From Odiellus spinosus (taxonomy: Eukaryota; Arthropoda; Arachnida; Opiliones; Phalangiidae): a DNA stretch of 64,000 nucleotides. A model generated the notes under the pieces. The model saw nothing but the letters and a program-made list of their open reading frames with translations. It did no database searches and was not told where the DNA came from. The DNA lies in the NCBI GenBank assembly GCA_963920705.1, contig OY987240.1, positions 8,535,676 through 8,599,675 on the forward strand. Reading direction: 5' to 3'. The stretch's first letter is position 1. Each line of letters begins with the position of its first letter. This document shows, in pieces, positions 36,170 through 47,110 of this stretch. The translations under genes and the position numbers were made by a program.

Positions 36170-37250
36170 ATTTCCCCAAAATTTCCAGGTTTTTCCACAA
36201 ATATTTCCCCGAAATTTTCAGTTTTTTCACATTTTGCAGAAATTTACAGGTTTTTCCACGAATATTTATCCGAAATTTCCACGGTTTGCCGCAAAGCCTT
36301 CCCCGAAATTTCCAGTATTTGCCACAAGAAATATTTCCCCGAATTTTCCAGGTTTTTCAAGAAATATTTCCCCGAAATTTCCAGGTTTTTCCACAAATAT
36401 TTCCCCGAAATTTCCAGGTTTTTATACAAATATTTCCCCGAAATTTCCAGGTTTTTATACAAATATTTCCCCGAAATTTCCAGGTTTTTCCACAAATATT
36501 TCCCCGAAATTTCCAGGTTTTTATACAAATATTTCCCCGAAATTTCCAGGTTTTTATACAAATATTTCCCCGAAATTTCCAGGTTTTTATACAAATATTT
36601 CCCCGAAATTTCCAGGTTTTTATACAAATATTTCCCCGAAATTTCCAGGTTTTTATACAAATATTTCCCCGAAATTTCCAGGTTTTTATACAAATATTTC
36701 CCCGAAATTTCCAGGTTTTTATACAAATATTTCCCCGAAATTTCCAGGTTTTTATACAAATATTTCCCCGAAATTTTAAGGTTTTTATACAAATATTTCC
36801 CCGAAATTTCCAGGTTTTTCCACAAATATTTCCCCGAAATTTCCAGGTTTTTCCACAAATATTTCCCCGAAATTTCCAGGTTTTTATACAAATATTTCCC
36901 CGAAATTTCCAGGTTTTTCAAAAATATTTCCCCCAAATTTCCAAGTTTTTCCACAAATATTTACCCCAAATTTCCAGGTTTTTCCACAAATATTTCCCCG
37001 AAATTTCCAGGATTTTCCACAAATATTTCAACGAAATTTCCAGATCCAAGACCACATTTACGTCAATAAAATGGAGTAATTACATTGGGACCCCCTGGAG
37101 TAGTTTTTAAATGTATTTGATGAAATAACACATTTAGACCAAATATGTCAAGCCTCAAATTTCCCTGAATTTCACTAATAGTATTCAATTTGCCTGAATT
37201 TTTAGCCTTTAATTTATTTCCCGGAGAATTTCAGGTTTGTGTGAACCCTG
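36170..37250 (+). repeat. 33-bp minisatellite 3 and transposon-like tail
   Basis: About 26 units (tttttatacaaatatttccc then cgaaatttccagg) from 36170 to about 37050, most homogeneous in the middle. The tail has the same words as the element at 20615 and ends gtgaaccctg at 37250. No left CAGGGTTCGTAC terminus was found, so the element is 5'-truncated. Open frames on both strands are due to the period. Confidence 0.92.
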
Positions 37251-37304
37251 TACTGAGGTGGCTTTGGACATTATTGGATATTTTCGTAAAAGAAACTGAT
37301 TATT

Positions 37305-37573
37305 GGGGTACACTCTTTACGCGCCGAAGATCCTATTCCGATTGGCTAAGCTATGAAGAGAGAGACAAACTAGGCGGTAATCCCTCCCCTCGCGCTTCCA
37401 GACTTGTAGCGTTTCTATAGCAACGGCCGTGTAATACGTAGATAGGTACGAGAGCGAGAGATAGAGGGAAGGGAAGGCGCGCCATCTATCGTGATAATTC
37501 ATCATTATATTTGAACCCCAATGGCCGTAGCCCCTTGAAGTTGGTTTATGAGTATGGATATTTAGAATTCGTC
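37305..37573 (+). mobile_element. Family N repeat, copy 2 (left end lost)
   Basis: Aligns with copy 1 from the cactctttacgcgcc word to gaattcgtc. The left terminus is missing next to the minisatellite element. Confidence 0.7.
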
Positions 37574-38069
37574 AATTATGGATGTAACAAATTGTACAGT
37601 CAAAGCGACGCTGTGTGCATAAGGGAAGATCATTTTAACGGGGCCAATTTCAGAGCAGATAAAAAATTATCCGCAGGGGACCATACATTTATAATAAAAT
37701 CCCGTATCATTGACGTCACACTTCTGACGTCAAATCTCTCGCCCAGAGTATCTTACACTATAGGGTGTGCCTACCGTCGAGGCCAGGGGTACAGCCAGTC
37801 TCGGAATAAAACCAGGGTTCCTAAAATCAAACTATACGGGCCCGGAACAGCCCGGGAAACAACCCGGGAAGGTGTCTGGAAACCCTGCGTTTTGATACCC
37901 AACCCAAGTCAAGCTTAATTTATTGGTAGCAATTTAATTTTATCTTCACACGTAGCCAAACTTCACTAAACTGCGTTTGTCCGTGAGAAACGCTAGCTTT
38001 AATTTCAAAACACGAGGCGAGAATTTATTTCAAAAACACACGGTTCATCATATCGTGAGAATCAAGTCG
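37574..38069. other. No convincing gene
   Basis: A 135-codon frame (37511-37918, plus) begins inside family N and runs on with ordinary amino-acid composition, but no domain or splice site is recognised. Kept as unlikely. Confidence 0.4.
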
Positions 38070-39455
38070 ATTAAGCCCCGAAGTTCAAAACGTCGATTAA
38101 GCCCAAATTCAAAACGTCGATTAAAAGCCCAATTTTCAAAACGTCGATTAAGCCCCGATTTTCGAAACGTCGATGAAGCCCCGATTTCCGAAACGTCGAT
38201 GAAGCCCCGATTTTCAAAACGTCGATGAAGCCCCGATTTTCAAAACGTCGATTAAGCCCCGATTTTCAAAACGTCGATTAAGCCCAATTTTCAAAACTTC
38301 GATTAAGCCCAATTTTCAAAACGTCGATTAAGCCCAATTTTCAAAACGTCGATAAAGCCCAATTTTCAAAACGTCGATTAAGCCCGATTTTCAAAACGTC
38401 GATTAAGCCCAATTTTCAAAACGTCGATTAAGCCCAATTTTCAAAACGTCGATAAAGCCCAATTTTCAAAACGTCGATAAAGCCCAATTTTCAAAACGTC
38501 GATAAAGCCCAATTTTCAAAACGTCGATTAAGCCCGATTTTCAAAACGTCGATTAAGCCCAATTTTCAAAACGTCGATAAAGCCCAATTTTCAAAACGTC
38601 GATGAAGCCCCAATTTCAAAACGTCGATGAAGCCCAATTTTCAAAACGTCGATGAAGCCCCAATTTTCAAAACGTCGATGAAGCCCCAATTTCAAAACGT
38701 CGATGAAGCCCAATTTTCAAAACGTCGATTAAGCCCAATTTTCAAAACGTCGATTAAGCCCAATTTTCAAAACGTTGATTAAGCCCAATTTTCAAAACGT
38801 CGATTAAGCCCAATTTTCAAAACGTCGATTAAGCCCAATTTTCAAAACGTCGATTAAGCCCAATTTTCAAAACGTCGATTAAGCCCAATTTTCAAACGTC
38901 GATTAAGCCCAATTTTCAAACGTCGATTAAGCCCAATTTTCAAACGTCGATTAAGCCCAATTTTCAAACGTCGATTAAGCCCAATTTTCAAACGTCGATT
39001 AAGCCCAATTTCCAAACGTCGATTAAGCCCAATTTCCAAACGTCGATTAAGCCCAATTTCCAAACTTCGATTAAGCCCAATTTCCAAAACTTCGATTAAG
39101 CCCAATTTTCAAAACTTCGATTAAGCCCAATTTTCAAAACGTCGATTAAGCCCAGATTTTCAAAACGTCGATAAAGCCCAATTTTCAAAACGTCGATAAA
39201 GCCCAGATTTTCAAAACGTTGATAAAGCCCAGATTTTCAAAACGTTGATAAAGCCCAGATTTTCAAAACGTCGATTAAGCCCAATTTTCAAAACGTCGAT
39301 TAAGCCCAATTTTCAAACGTCGATTAAGCTAAATTTCCAAACGTCGATTAAGCCCAATTTCCAAACGTCGATTAAGCCCAATTTCCAAACGTCGATTAAG
39401 CCCAATTTCCAAACGTCGATTAAGCCCAATTTCCAAACTTCGATTAAGCCCAATT
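38070..39455 (+). repeat. 24/25-bp minisatellite (about 56 units)
   Basis: Unit aacgtcgattaagcccaatt plus ttcaa. Units with four A (25 bp) and three A (24 bp) before cgtcg form separate blocks: 25-bp blocks at about 38070-38890 and 39080-39310, 24-bp blocks at about 38890-39080 and 39310-39440. gattaag/gataaag/gatgaag variants are also clustered. Confidence 0.95.
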
Positions 39456-40757
39456 TCGCTGTAAATTTTTAATTTTACATTCTTCACGTGCAGCCAAACC
39501 TCTCTACATATATCCTAGATACAATTATTGCATAATTACTCAAATAATTTCGACTCTGGGTCGTTACAGCCTCTTTGGCCGAACTTAACAGCTTGACAAA
39601 CCAAAACTAGTCAGGCACGTGCGCGCCTACATTTGGCGGGAAGCCAACGATAAGAGTTCTCTCGGCAAGACCGAGAAAAAGAGTTTCTCACTGAAATTTG
39701 AAACTCTTCGTAAGTATATATACCAGAGTACGTATTTTTTTATATTTTTGAATATTAGATCAAGGAACGTAGGAGTTAAGCGGCGACAGGGTTAAAAAAC
39801 AAGTAAAAAATTAGGCTTCGTCTCTCGTTCCCAACTCTTAAGGACCCCCTCCTACGTAACGCATAGGCGTCACTAATTATGTTTTTTCGTGAGAGTTAAA
39901 TTTATAAAATTAATTTTACAGTGTAAAAGTAATAGTAACTGAAATCTGGCAACAACAAAGCTCATTGTAGATAAAATAAACGTGCCAAGAACGAAATATG
40001 CAAAAACCTAGAGTCCATTTTTATCCAAACCACTTAAGATAAAAATTACCGTCGAGCTTTTGCTAGAAGTTTACTGATAACAGATATGCTAGTTTTTTTA
40101 AAACCGTTATAACGCGAGATATGGGAAATAATACAGTTCACTATGTATTTTTTCGCTTGCCAACAAGAGCTAGGTTAGATATCGCGTGACGTTCAGATAT
40201 ATTATTTAATATATTACATATTCGGAATCGCGTACGCCTACGTGAAGCCAAAAGTGCTTGATATTATCTGTTAAAGTTGGGATTTGACGTATACCCCTAC
40301 GATTTCTCATTTAAACAAATGACCTTGACCAGGTGACATCCCAAATGAGGTTTTGTCTATGTACAGGACTAGTCAATTTTTAACCCAAAATATAATACGT
40401 TTTGCTAATATATTTTCGTTAATATCCTACGTGTCTATTAACTTCTAACAAAATGGTCTTTAAATTTAGTGTACCTCAAATGATACGAATAATCTTATGA
40501 GAAATAATAAGGGACCGAGTTCTATGAACTTCAAAAACAGCTCCATTTTTTGTATCGTTAAAATTATGTTAATTTTTCATTCTCATAAAAAATATACCCG
40601 TGAAACTTGGTTCTAAGCAATATAATAAAGCCCAGAATTGTAATTATGGCATTGCCAACTAACAAGGTAAGTAAACAGTTCCCTTTGACCTTAATGGCCT
40701 CAGTAATACGGTATAAAATTTTAAAAATAGGAAATAAAAAAAAAAATAAAATCCTAC
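39456..40757. other. No exon recognised; intron of the exon at 40758 in part
   Basis: If the exon at 40758-41016 is real, the sequence to its left is its first intron. I could not find the matching acceptor or next exon. A G|GTAAGT-like site in aactcttcgtaagtatat near 39705 (plus) has no frame attached. Confidence 0.4.
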
Positions 40758-41016
40758 CGAAAAACTCGTCCCATTGAATTGATTCATCGGAGGATTGTAC
40801 GGCGTTTTCGTCTACCAAATTGCCCGATTCGTCGCGACGACCATCATTCAATGACGAACGGACATTAGGAGGTCCTACGGGCGCACTTATAATCCCTTTG
40901 GAATTAGGCACTGGTTTGTTTACGGTTGAATTACGCGAAGAAGACGAAGCCGATTCCTTAGAATGCGGCGGAATAGGTGGCCTTCGTAATCGAGACCCGA
41001 TACCGTAATGCACCAT
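40758..41016 (-). CDS. Probable first coding exon, unrecognised protein
   Basis: The exon runs from an ATG at 41016 in good context (gcgATGG) to the donor G|GTAGGA at 40758/40757, giving 86 codons plus one base (phase 1). An in-frame stop lies just upstream (TAA before 41043). The predicted N-terminus has a basic, proline-rich start (RLRRPPIPP, residues 9-17), a serine run (24-27), a Pro/Gly stretch (35-50) and an acidic end (DESGNLVDEN, then SSDESIQWDEFF, 75-86). It is likely disordered, with no signal peptide or membrane segment. Reading past the donor gives only T-rich intron-like sequence. Codons are mixed in composition, unlike the surrounding repeats. I do not recognise the family. The alternative is a chance frame, but start context, donor and GA-rich upstream DNA agree. 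Later exons were not found. Confidence 0.5.
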
Positions 41017-41390
41017 CGCGATTTTAACCAAATATATCGACACTTAATAACAAAATTGTCTCGCGTAATATTGAAGAGTTTATCCGCTTAAGGGAAGCCG
41101 CTTACAGCGAGCTAAGCCTCGGCTCGCCATAGGGTATTTGAGTTTATTTTTAACCCTACGTTATTCGCGAAGGGCGTTCGAATTACGAAGCGTAGATGAT
41201 TAATAACGACGTTATTCACCAAAAATCGAGAAAACAAAACGCGGCAAAAATTTACAAAGTAGGCGAAAAAATGTTCGGCACAACCACGCGAGCGTAACCA
41301 AAAATCGCAACAGTCAAAACCCTAGTACGGACGGGGGAGAAACAATTCGCGGACTGACTGAGTATAGCAGTAGACGTTGAACTCGCGCTA

Positions 41391-41415
41391 GAGAGAGAGA
41401 GAGAGAGAGAGAGAG
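41391..41415. repeat. (GA)n run upstream of the candidate exon
   Basis: Twenty-five bases of pure GA, about 375 bp upstream of the ATG, within a purine-rich region (41390-41770). GA runs bind GAGA-type factors in insects, so a promoter role is possible but only inferred. Confidence 0.6.
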
Positions 41416-42250
41416 CGCTGGAAATAAGTGTAAGGGAGAGAGGGTAAAAATAAGGGGGAGTACAACTTCAGAACCGCTCCGTTTCGTAGTAGGCTCGTAA
41501 TCCCCCAAACAAACTAAAGTATTTTTTAGCGAAGCGGAGACGCAACAAGGGATCGAAAGAGGAAGTAGAAGAAGGGGGATGAAGGAGGGTAAAGAAACTA
41601 TGGGCGAAAAAATTGTCTAAAAACTTGGGGCGGGGGCTCAAGGGGATAGAATAAAGGGGACGCTAAAGGGCGCCGAGTATTTTTAGTGACGCAAAAAATC
41701 GCGATCTGAAGGCGGAGGATGAAGAGAAGAGAGCGTATAGAGAAAAGGAAAAAAAAATTAGTGGGGAAAAAGCGGGAAAAACGTGGTATAAAAAGAAATT
41801 CTTGTCATTACTATCTAACCCCTACTCATTTCCCCCTTATTTAGGTCTAAACCAGATGGAGTTCAATATGGATTGAAAAAGAGGTCCACTGATGAATTGA
41901 GTGAAACCTTTAGAGGGCCAAATGGATCTATTTTAAACGCGTTTGAGAAAAAAACGAAGTTGACGCGGGAATAAGTGTAAATATTCAACTAAGAGATGTA
42001 TTCGTTGGCTAATGCTCCCACCGTTTGCAACCTAGTCCCTACATGGGGTGTAGTCTAGTCAAGGTTAGTAGAGAGACAGGTTAAAGGGTAAATGAAAACT
42101 GATATATCAGTTTTTTGATTTTACGTTTTTCTGAATCTACGTTATCGAAAACCTAAGAAAAATATCAACTCTTATTTTTAAGCATCTCCTAAATATGAAA
42201 AGTTTTAAAGATCTGCTGTGTTTCAATTTCCGAGTAAACCATGCGACCAA
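41416..42250. other. No gene seen; purine-rich then AT-rich
   Basis: 41520-41770 is strongly A/G-biased on the plus strand. No coding exon recognised. Confidence 0.5.
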
Positions 42251-42534
42251 TAGTATAGGTCGATTTGCCGGAAATGAGCGCTTGTCTCATAGCCGCGCCG
42301 CCATCTTTTTGTAGTAACAGGTTGCCAGACTATTTCTAATTTTATTTTCCACAAACCAAATTCAAGTTGTTAGTCCAACGCCTCCTATATGATAAAATGT
42401 AGGAGGCGTTGGTTAGTCTGTCGCTATTTTCACACTACAAAAAGATGGCGGACGATCACGTGACAAAAGTTTTCCCCGCCAAAAATTTTCGCGAGGGTCT
42501 CTAGACTTCCGGTTTTGGAAATCGACCAGGACTA
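42251..42534 (+). mobile_element. Family J element, copy 2
   Basis: Colinear with 14313-14872 without family F. The left terminus is slightly damaged (tagtataggtcgatttgccg), the right end aaatcgaccaggactat intact. It carries the small palindromic insertion at 42375-42412. Confidence 0.85.
42375..42412. mobile_element. 38-bp palindromic insertion with ttagt duplication
   Basis: Perfect 11-bp arms CCAACGCCTCC/GGAGGCGTTGG around a 16-base loop, flanked by ttagt on both sides (42370-42374 and 42413-42417). Family J copy 1 has one ttagt and no insertion at the same place (14430s). Confidence 0.85.
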
Positions 42535-43099
42535 TAATCGTCGTTTAGACCTTGTGACCCCAGAGAAATCATAGATATCATTTATCTAATGAGGCTAAAT
42601 ACCTTTGATACAGACCAAAACTGTTCCAAGCGATGTTTTTCTTAATAAAAAATACATCAATTCACCTAAATAAATTTATTTAACTCGCAACGCCCGCTTA
42701 AGCGTCGTAAAAAATTATCTTTTATAAAAATGCTAAGCCTAAATTGAGCCTAAAATAAATGAAATTTAAACTCACGCGCGCGCGCGTTTGTAATATGGTA
42801 TAGCGTCCTAAATCTCGCCTTTCTAGGAGGCTAGTGTAATATAAACTATACAACACGAGCACGCGGGATTTTGCGAGAGCGCCTATTGGTCGGTCTCGGA
42901 AATTGAAACACAGGGACTCCATCCTTTTTTTTTTTAGCAGACAACTAAGTCCGATCTTTAAAACCATTTCTATCATATTTAGGAAACGCGTAAAAATAAG
43001 AGATGATATTTTTCTTAGGTTTTCGATACCGTAGATTCAGAAAAAGTGATATATCAGTTTTCATTTACAGATGACTGTTAAGTAATCGATTTTTCAGAA

Positions 43100-43280
43100 C
43101 AGGGACGGAAATAGGCGCAGGACCAATAAATTTTCCAGAAGTCCCGTAACTTTTCTATTTTCTAGAAGGGGTCACTGGACATCTGGTTGATAAGAAAAAG
43201 TATTTACTAGAGTAGTACTGGAAATCTGGCAATGTCTGGTAATTTTGAAATGTACGAAAAGGTCTTATTTTCGTCCCTTG
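43100..43280 (+). mobile_element. Family P hAT-like MITE, copy 1
   Basis: CAGGGACGGAAATAGG ... TTATTTTCGTCCCTTG, with the internal word actggacatctggttgataa shared with copies 2 and 3. The right end abuts inverted repeat O. Confidence 0.75.
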
Positions 43281-43451
43281 TTCGAAATCCGGGCTTGATT
43301 TCCAGAGCGTGGTCATTTTAAGTTCTGGCAACCAAATAGATAGCAGTCACGTTCAATACGACACATCATATTTCTCCTGGCGCCATCTAGCCGCGATTAT
43401 CAGCGCAAATTAAAATGACCGCGCTCTGGAAATCAAGCCCGGATTTCGAAC
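43280..43451. repeat. Inverted repeat O
   Basis: Arms of about 40 bp: gttcgaaatccgggcttgat at the left and its inverse atcaagcccggatttcgaac at the right, with a short unique centre. Adjoins family P copy 1. Could be a small MITE; no target duplication is clear. Confidence 0.85.
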
Positions 43452-43494
43452 AGTCACGTGGCTTGGCGGAGGTCTGTTAAAACAGTATCTTTAC

Positions 43495-43912
43495 CAGAGG
43501 TATATAATAACCCCCTTCGGGGGGAAGTATGAAAGGTAGGCAAAATCGACGAACAACGAGTGCCCGGCTTAAATCGCGGCGGATCGACACAGCGCTTTAC
43601 TCCCAAAAAATAGTTACACCATTTTGAACCTCACTAAATTTTCCCTACGCGCGCTTCCGGAACTCGCGAGCCGAAGTCAACCTTCGACTCCATTTTAACA
43701 GACAGCCTGACTCCCGAGACAGGAAGTTCTAAACACAAATCGAGCCGTCTTGTTTATACAAAGACCATTTACTAGAGTAGCGACATTGAGAAGTCCAGCG
43801 CGAGCTAGTGACCTAGATAGTCAGCAGCGGGCTCTCGTTGTTCGTGATTTTTAGCATTGGTAGTATAGGGGCTTTCATACTTCCCTCCGAAGGGGGTTAT
43901 TATATACCTCTG
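43495..43912 (+). mobile_element. Family E MITE, copy 4
   Basis: 418 bp. Exact 7-bp duplication tctttac at both ends. Confidence 0.95.
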
Positions 43913-44404
43913 TCTTTACTAACATGTAGTCGAGTAACGCCAATAGTCGAAATACGGCGTCAAAGTCGGTAAAGTGATTGATCAGAAAATCATGAGGCAA
44001 TCTTTCATAAAGGTTCGCTCAATTTTCTCTCTAGCGTGGTATAATTATACATTGAAGAAGGGTGGACGATTTTTGAATAGGTCAGCTCCCTTTACATAAA
44101 ATAATTTATTTTGAATAAAACTGTATGTTTTCTAAGCTCTATGTTTTGAGAATTAATAGCGAAATAAAATAATACACCCAGTTTTTCGCAACTTCCCGGT
44201 TTTTTGAGAAAACAAAAACTATTTAGTGTAATTAACTCATTTTTCAAAAGAAAACTTGTAGGCAATAGGAGGTTCGAGGGCAAAACGAGGTTGGGGGTTT
44301 CCCGAACTCTTTCAGACCTAAAAGAAACGGCTATTGAAACAACAAACATTATACTCTAGCTATTGTGAACCCATCTCTTAAAGAAGAAACATTATTTTAA
44401 AGTG
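43913..44404. other. No gene seen
   Basis: An 85-codon minus-strand frame (44092-44349) has no recognisable features. Confidence 0.45.
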
Positions 44405-44710
44405 TGGTTGTCACCATTTTTTTTTTTTTTTTCGAATACCTATTGATTATATTTTTAGTTTTATCACGCTATCAAAACGATATATTCAAAATTTTATACC
44501 TCTAGGCTGGGAGCGTATTGAAATGAAACGTAAAACAGACGTCACACTTCAGGTAAAAACAGCCTCGGGAATGTTTTCAATTACTTATGATTAAAGTGAC
44601 GCTATCACGGATTTTTCTTCATTTTTAAATCCGTGTACAAAAATCGAAAATTGTGTATATTGCTGGAAATATTTTTCTTTATTGTAAAACTACTAATCAA
44701 GATAATCCAC
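44405..44710 (+). repeat. Dispersed repeat Q, copy 1
   Basis: Shares gtcaccatttttttt, tcacgctatcaaaac, attcaaaattttatacctc and tcaagataatccac words with 55447-55600. A longer insert occurs here between them. Element ends unknown. Confidence 0.65.
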
Positions 44711-45928
44711 CCCCTAAAGTCAGGCGTAGTAATTGTAGGGGGTGTCACGGTGTGGTGATTACAGTGTAATAATCTAAACTTACGGCTTTCGCGCCGTCTT
44801 TTCTGTAAAAGTACTTAATGCAGAAACTCCAATCCTCTTTATGAAGTTTCCAAAAAAAACACCAGGGCGGCTGGGTGGCCCATTTTTTCCCTTACACAGA
44901 TGTGACAGATTTCCCACTCGCCTCCCCCGTTGCGAAAATCGTGGGCCCATGCCGCCCATCATGAGCTTTTATAAAAGCGCCTATCTCCAAGGCGGAGTTG
45001 GCTATCCGTATGACTATGATTTCAGCGTGTAAACGGCAAATTACTTCTACAACACCGACGCCATCTAGTGACGATCCACCTTTTTTTGGCGCTTAATGCT
45101 CGAAATCAGTAGAAAGGGATGAAATAAAAGTGAAACTGAAATGTCGATTAAGCCTAGCAAGACATAATTCAATTATTATACAGCTAGTTTAAAGATTAGA
45201 GACTACTAAGAGACTATTAGAGATTATTAAGAAAAACGAAAAATTCTACGTCAGTTCTCATAAAATCCTTAAGCCTAACACAAGGCCTAATTCATTTATT
45301 AAATGTTTTTAAGATTAGAGATTTGGAGATTATAATGTTTTTCGCGATGTTTGTAACAAAGTCGAACTAAGTAAGCGAAAATTAACTAGTAACTAATTAA
45401 TAAAAAAAAAAACTCATTTTTCATCATTTGATTTTTATTAGGTTTTATATTATACTGTTTAAATTAATTATTTTCAAATATAACCCTAATGCAATAACCA
45501 TATAGCATCCCTCGTAAGAACAGTCTTAATATTTAAGTAAGGCATTTAACAAAAGAATTTTTTTTTTTTTTTTTTTTTTTTTATTCTCTATATATCGGGG
45601 TCGGATGGAAAAGATTGTAGCGGCGTCTTTCAAGTTTGAGGATCCACAAAAAAAAAATGAATTTTAAGAAGAGAGCGGAGAAATATGAATCAAACGATAT
45701 AAACAAGCCTTGATTCGAGACAGGGGGGACCCCTGCATAATCTAAAATATACTCAATTTTATTACGGTTTACCAACACGAAAATGACGCTACAGAACTCG
45801 AAGGTACGAAGAAGCCGAAGAAAGCCTCAATAACTTCGGTCAGAATGTGTGTTGGGTTTTAAGCCTTCTAACTGGAATGGTAGAGACGAGTTACCCTCGT
45901 CGCGTTACAACTTGAACCTCGCTATCAC
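44711..45928. other. No convincing gene; poly(T) at 45558-45582
   Basis: Short opposing frames near 44780-45030 are unsupported. A run of 25 T at 45558-45582 is a simple repeat. Confidence 0.45.
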
Positions 45929-46220
45929 CAAGAAGGATCAGATAAGGAGAGGAAAAGTGGGAACGGCGCGGCTCCTACTGCGTCGGCCTAAACTCCCACT
46001 CTGGGAGAACGGGGGACAGACGGGGGTAGAGATGCTTCGTGGTAAATTGTTGTCACGTGGGTAAAACGAATCCTTTACGAGACGCGCTAGCTAGCGACCA
46101 CGTGACAACAGTTTACCTCGAGAATTTCCTATCCCCCCTTTCCACCCGAGTGGGAGGTTGGCTCTTCTCTCTCTAACTCAACGCAGCCCCACTTTTCCTC
46201 TCCTTATCTGATCCTTCTTG
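45929..46220 (+). mobile_element. Family F MITE, copy 3
   Basis: CAAGAAGGATCAGATAAGGA ... CTGATCCTTCTTG. Exact 7-bp duplication ctatcac. About 11 bp longer than the other copies, with an extra gggggacagac segment near 46010. A paired G/A change in both ends (aagaagg/ccttctt) keeps the terminal repeats matched. Confidence 0.94.
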
Positions 46221-46535
46221 CTATCACGCAAGAGGAGTCGGAGGAGGAGCTTACTTAGACGTCGACGTCATCAGCTACGTCATAGCTCGTAAAGCTCATA
46301 GCGCTCGTGATCATGGAGCATTTCTTAAGCTTATTTTTTCTATATCCAGGTGTCAGCTCTCCTGAGTCACTTCTAAGCCCTTTGACTCCTATGAAAAAGG
46401 AAATAACTGCATGTATAACCTTAACGCCACGTGATTTCGTGACGTAGTTAGCAACATTCGCGCAAGATGTCGCACCCGCAACTTCTTTTATAATATCAAC
46501 TATTGCGCAGTTCCTCTTTGCGCACTACCCCTTTC
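46221..46535. other. No gene seen
   Basis: Spacer between two MITEs. Confidence 0.5.
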
Positions 46536-46751
46536 CAGGGACAGAAATAAGAAAATTTTCTTATTGGACGATTGTCCAGTAACCCCCCTTAAGAAATTCA
46601 AAGTTGTCGGACATTTCTAGCTTTCCTGTATTAATAAGTATTTTTTTTTCGGACAACTGTCCAGTGACCCCCTCTCAAAAATAAAAAGTTATTGGACATT
46701 TGGAAAATTTATCGGACAATGGCCAGTGACTTGTGCTTATTTCCGTCCCTG
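46536..46751 (+). mobile_element. Family P hAT-like MITE, copy 2
   Basis: CAGGGACAGAAATAAG ... TTATTTCCGTCCCTG with an exact 8-bp duplication cccctttc, as expected for hAT. Repeated inner words attggacgattgtccagtaa, ggacaactgtccagtgac and cggacaatggccagtgac. Confidence 0.92.
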
Positions 46752-46889
46752 CCCCTTTCCGTAGTTCCTATAAACGCATTTGGACTCAGATGAGCAGTTT
46801 CCCATTTCCGTAGATTTCCTTTAGTTTAGGTTAGTTTTGGTTAGTGCCTACAAATAAATTGCCCAAATGAAAATGTTCAAATGGAAAAT

Positions 46890-47110
46890 TTAAAACTTAA
46901 CCGAAAATTAGGCTTAGCTAGATTCATGGAGATCCTAAATTCTTCGTAGATTGAAGGGTCAGCGACCAATAGAATGTTATTGGAAGTCTAAAGATGATCT
47001 CGCCTTAACGACGAGCCTTCGCTCATTGGTTGCTGACCCTTCAATGCGAAGAAATTCAGGATCTCCATGAATCCAGCTAAGCCTATTTTCCGGGTAAGTT
47101 TATAAAAATA
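46890..47110 (+). mobile_element. Family D-related fragment 2
   Basis: Matches the centre of family D (aaaattaggcttagctagat, acgagccttcgctcattggt, ccagctaagcctattttcc) as an inverted repeat. The outer TTAAAGGGAG ends are absent. Confidence 0.7.

Noticed and set aside
36133-37110. Open frame of 325 codons (and a minus-strand one of 236)
   Set aside because: Same cause: 33-bp minisatellite within a transposon-like unit.
37511-37918. 135-codon frame with ordinary composition
   Set aside because: Starts inside family N repeat; no domain recognised, no splice sites, no support on the downstream side. Left as unlikely.
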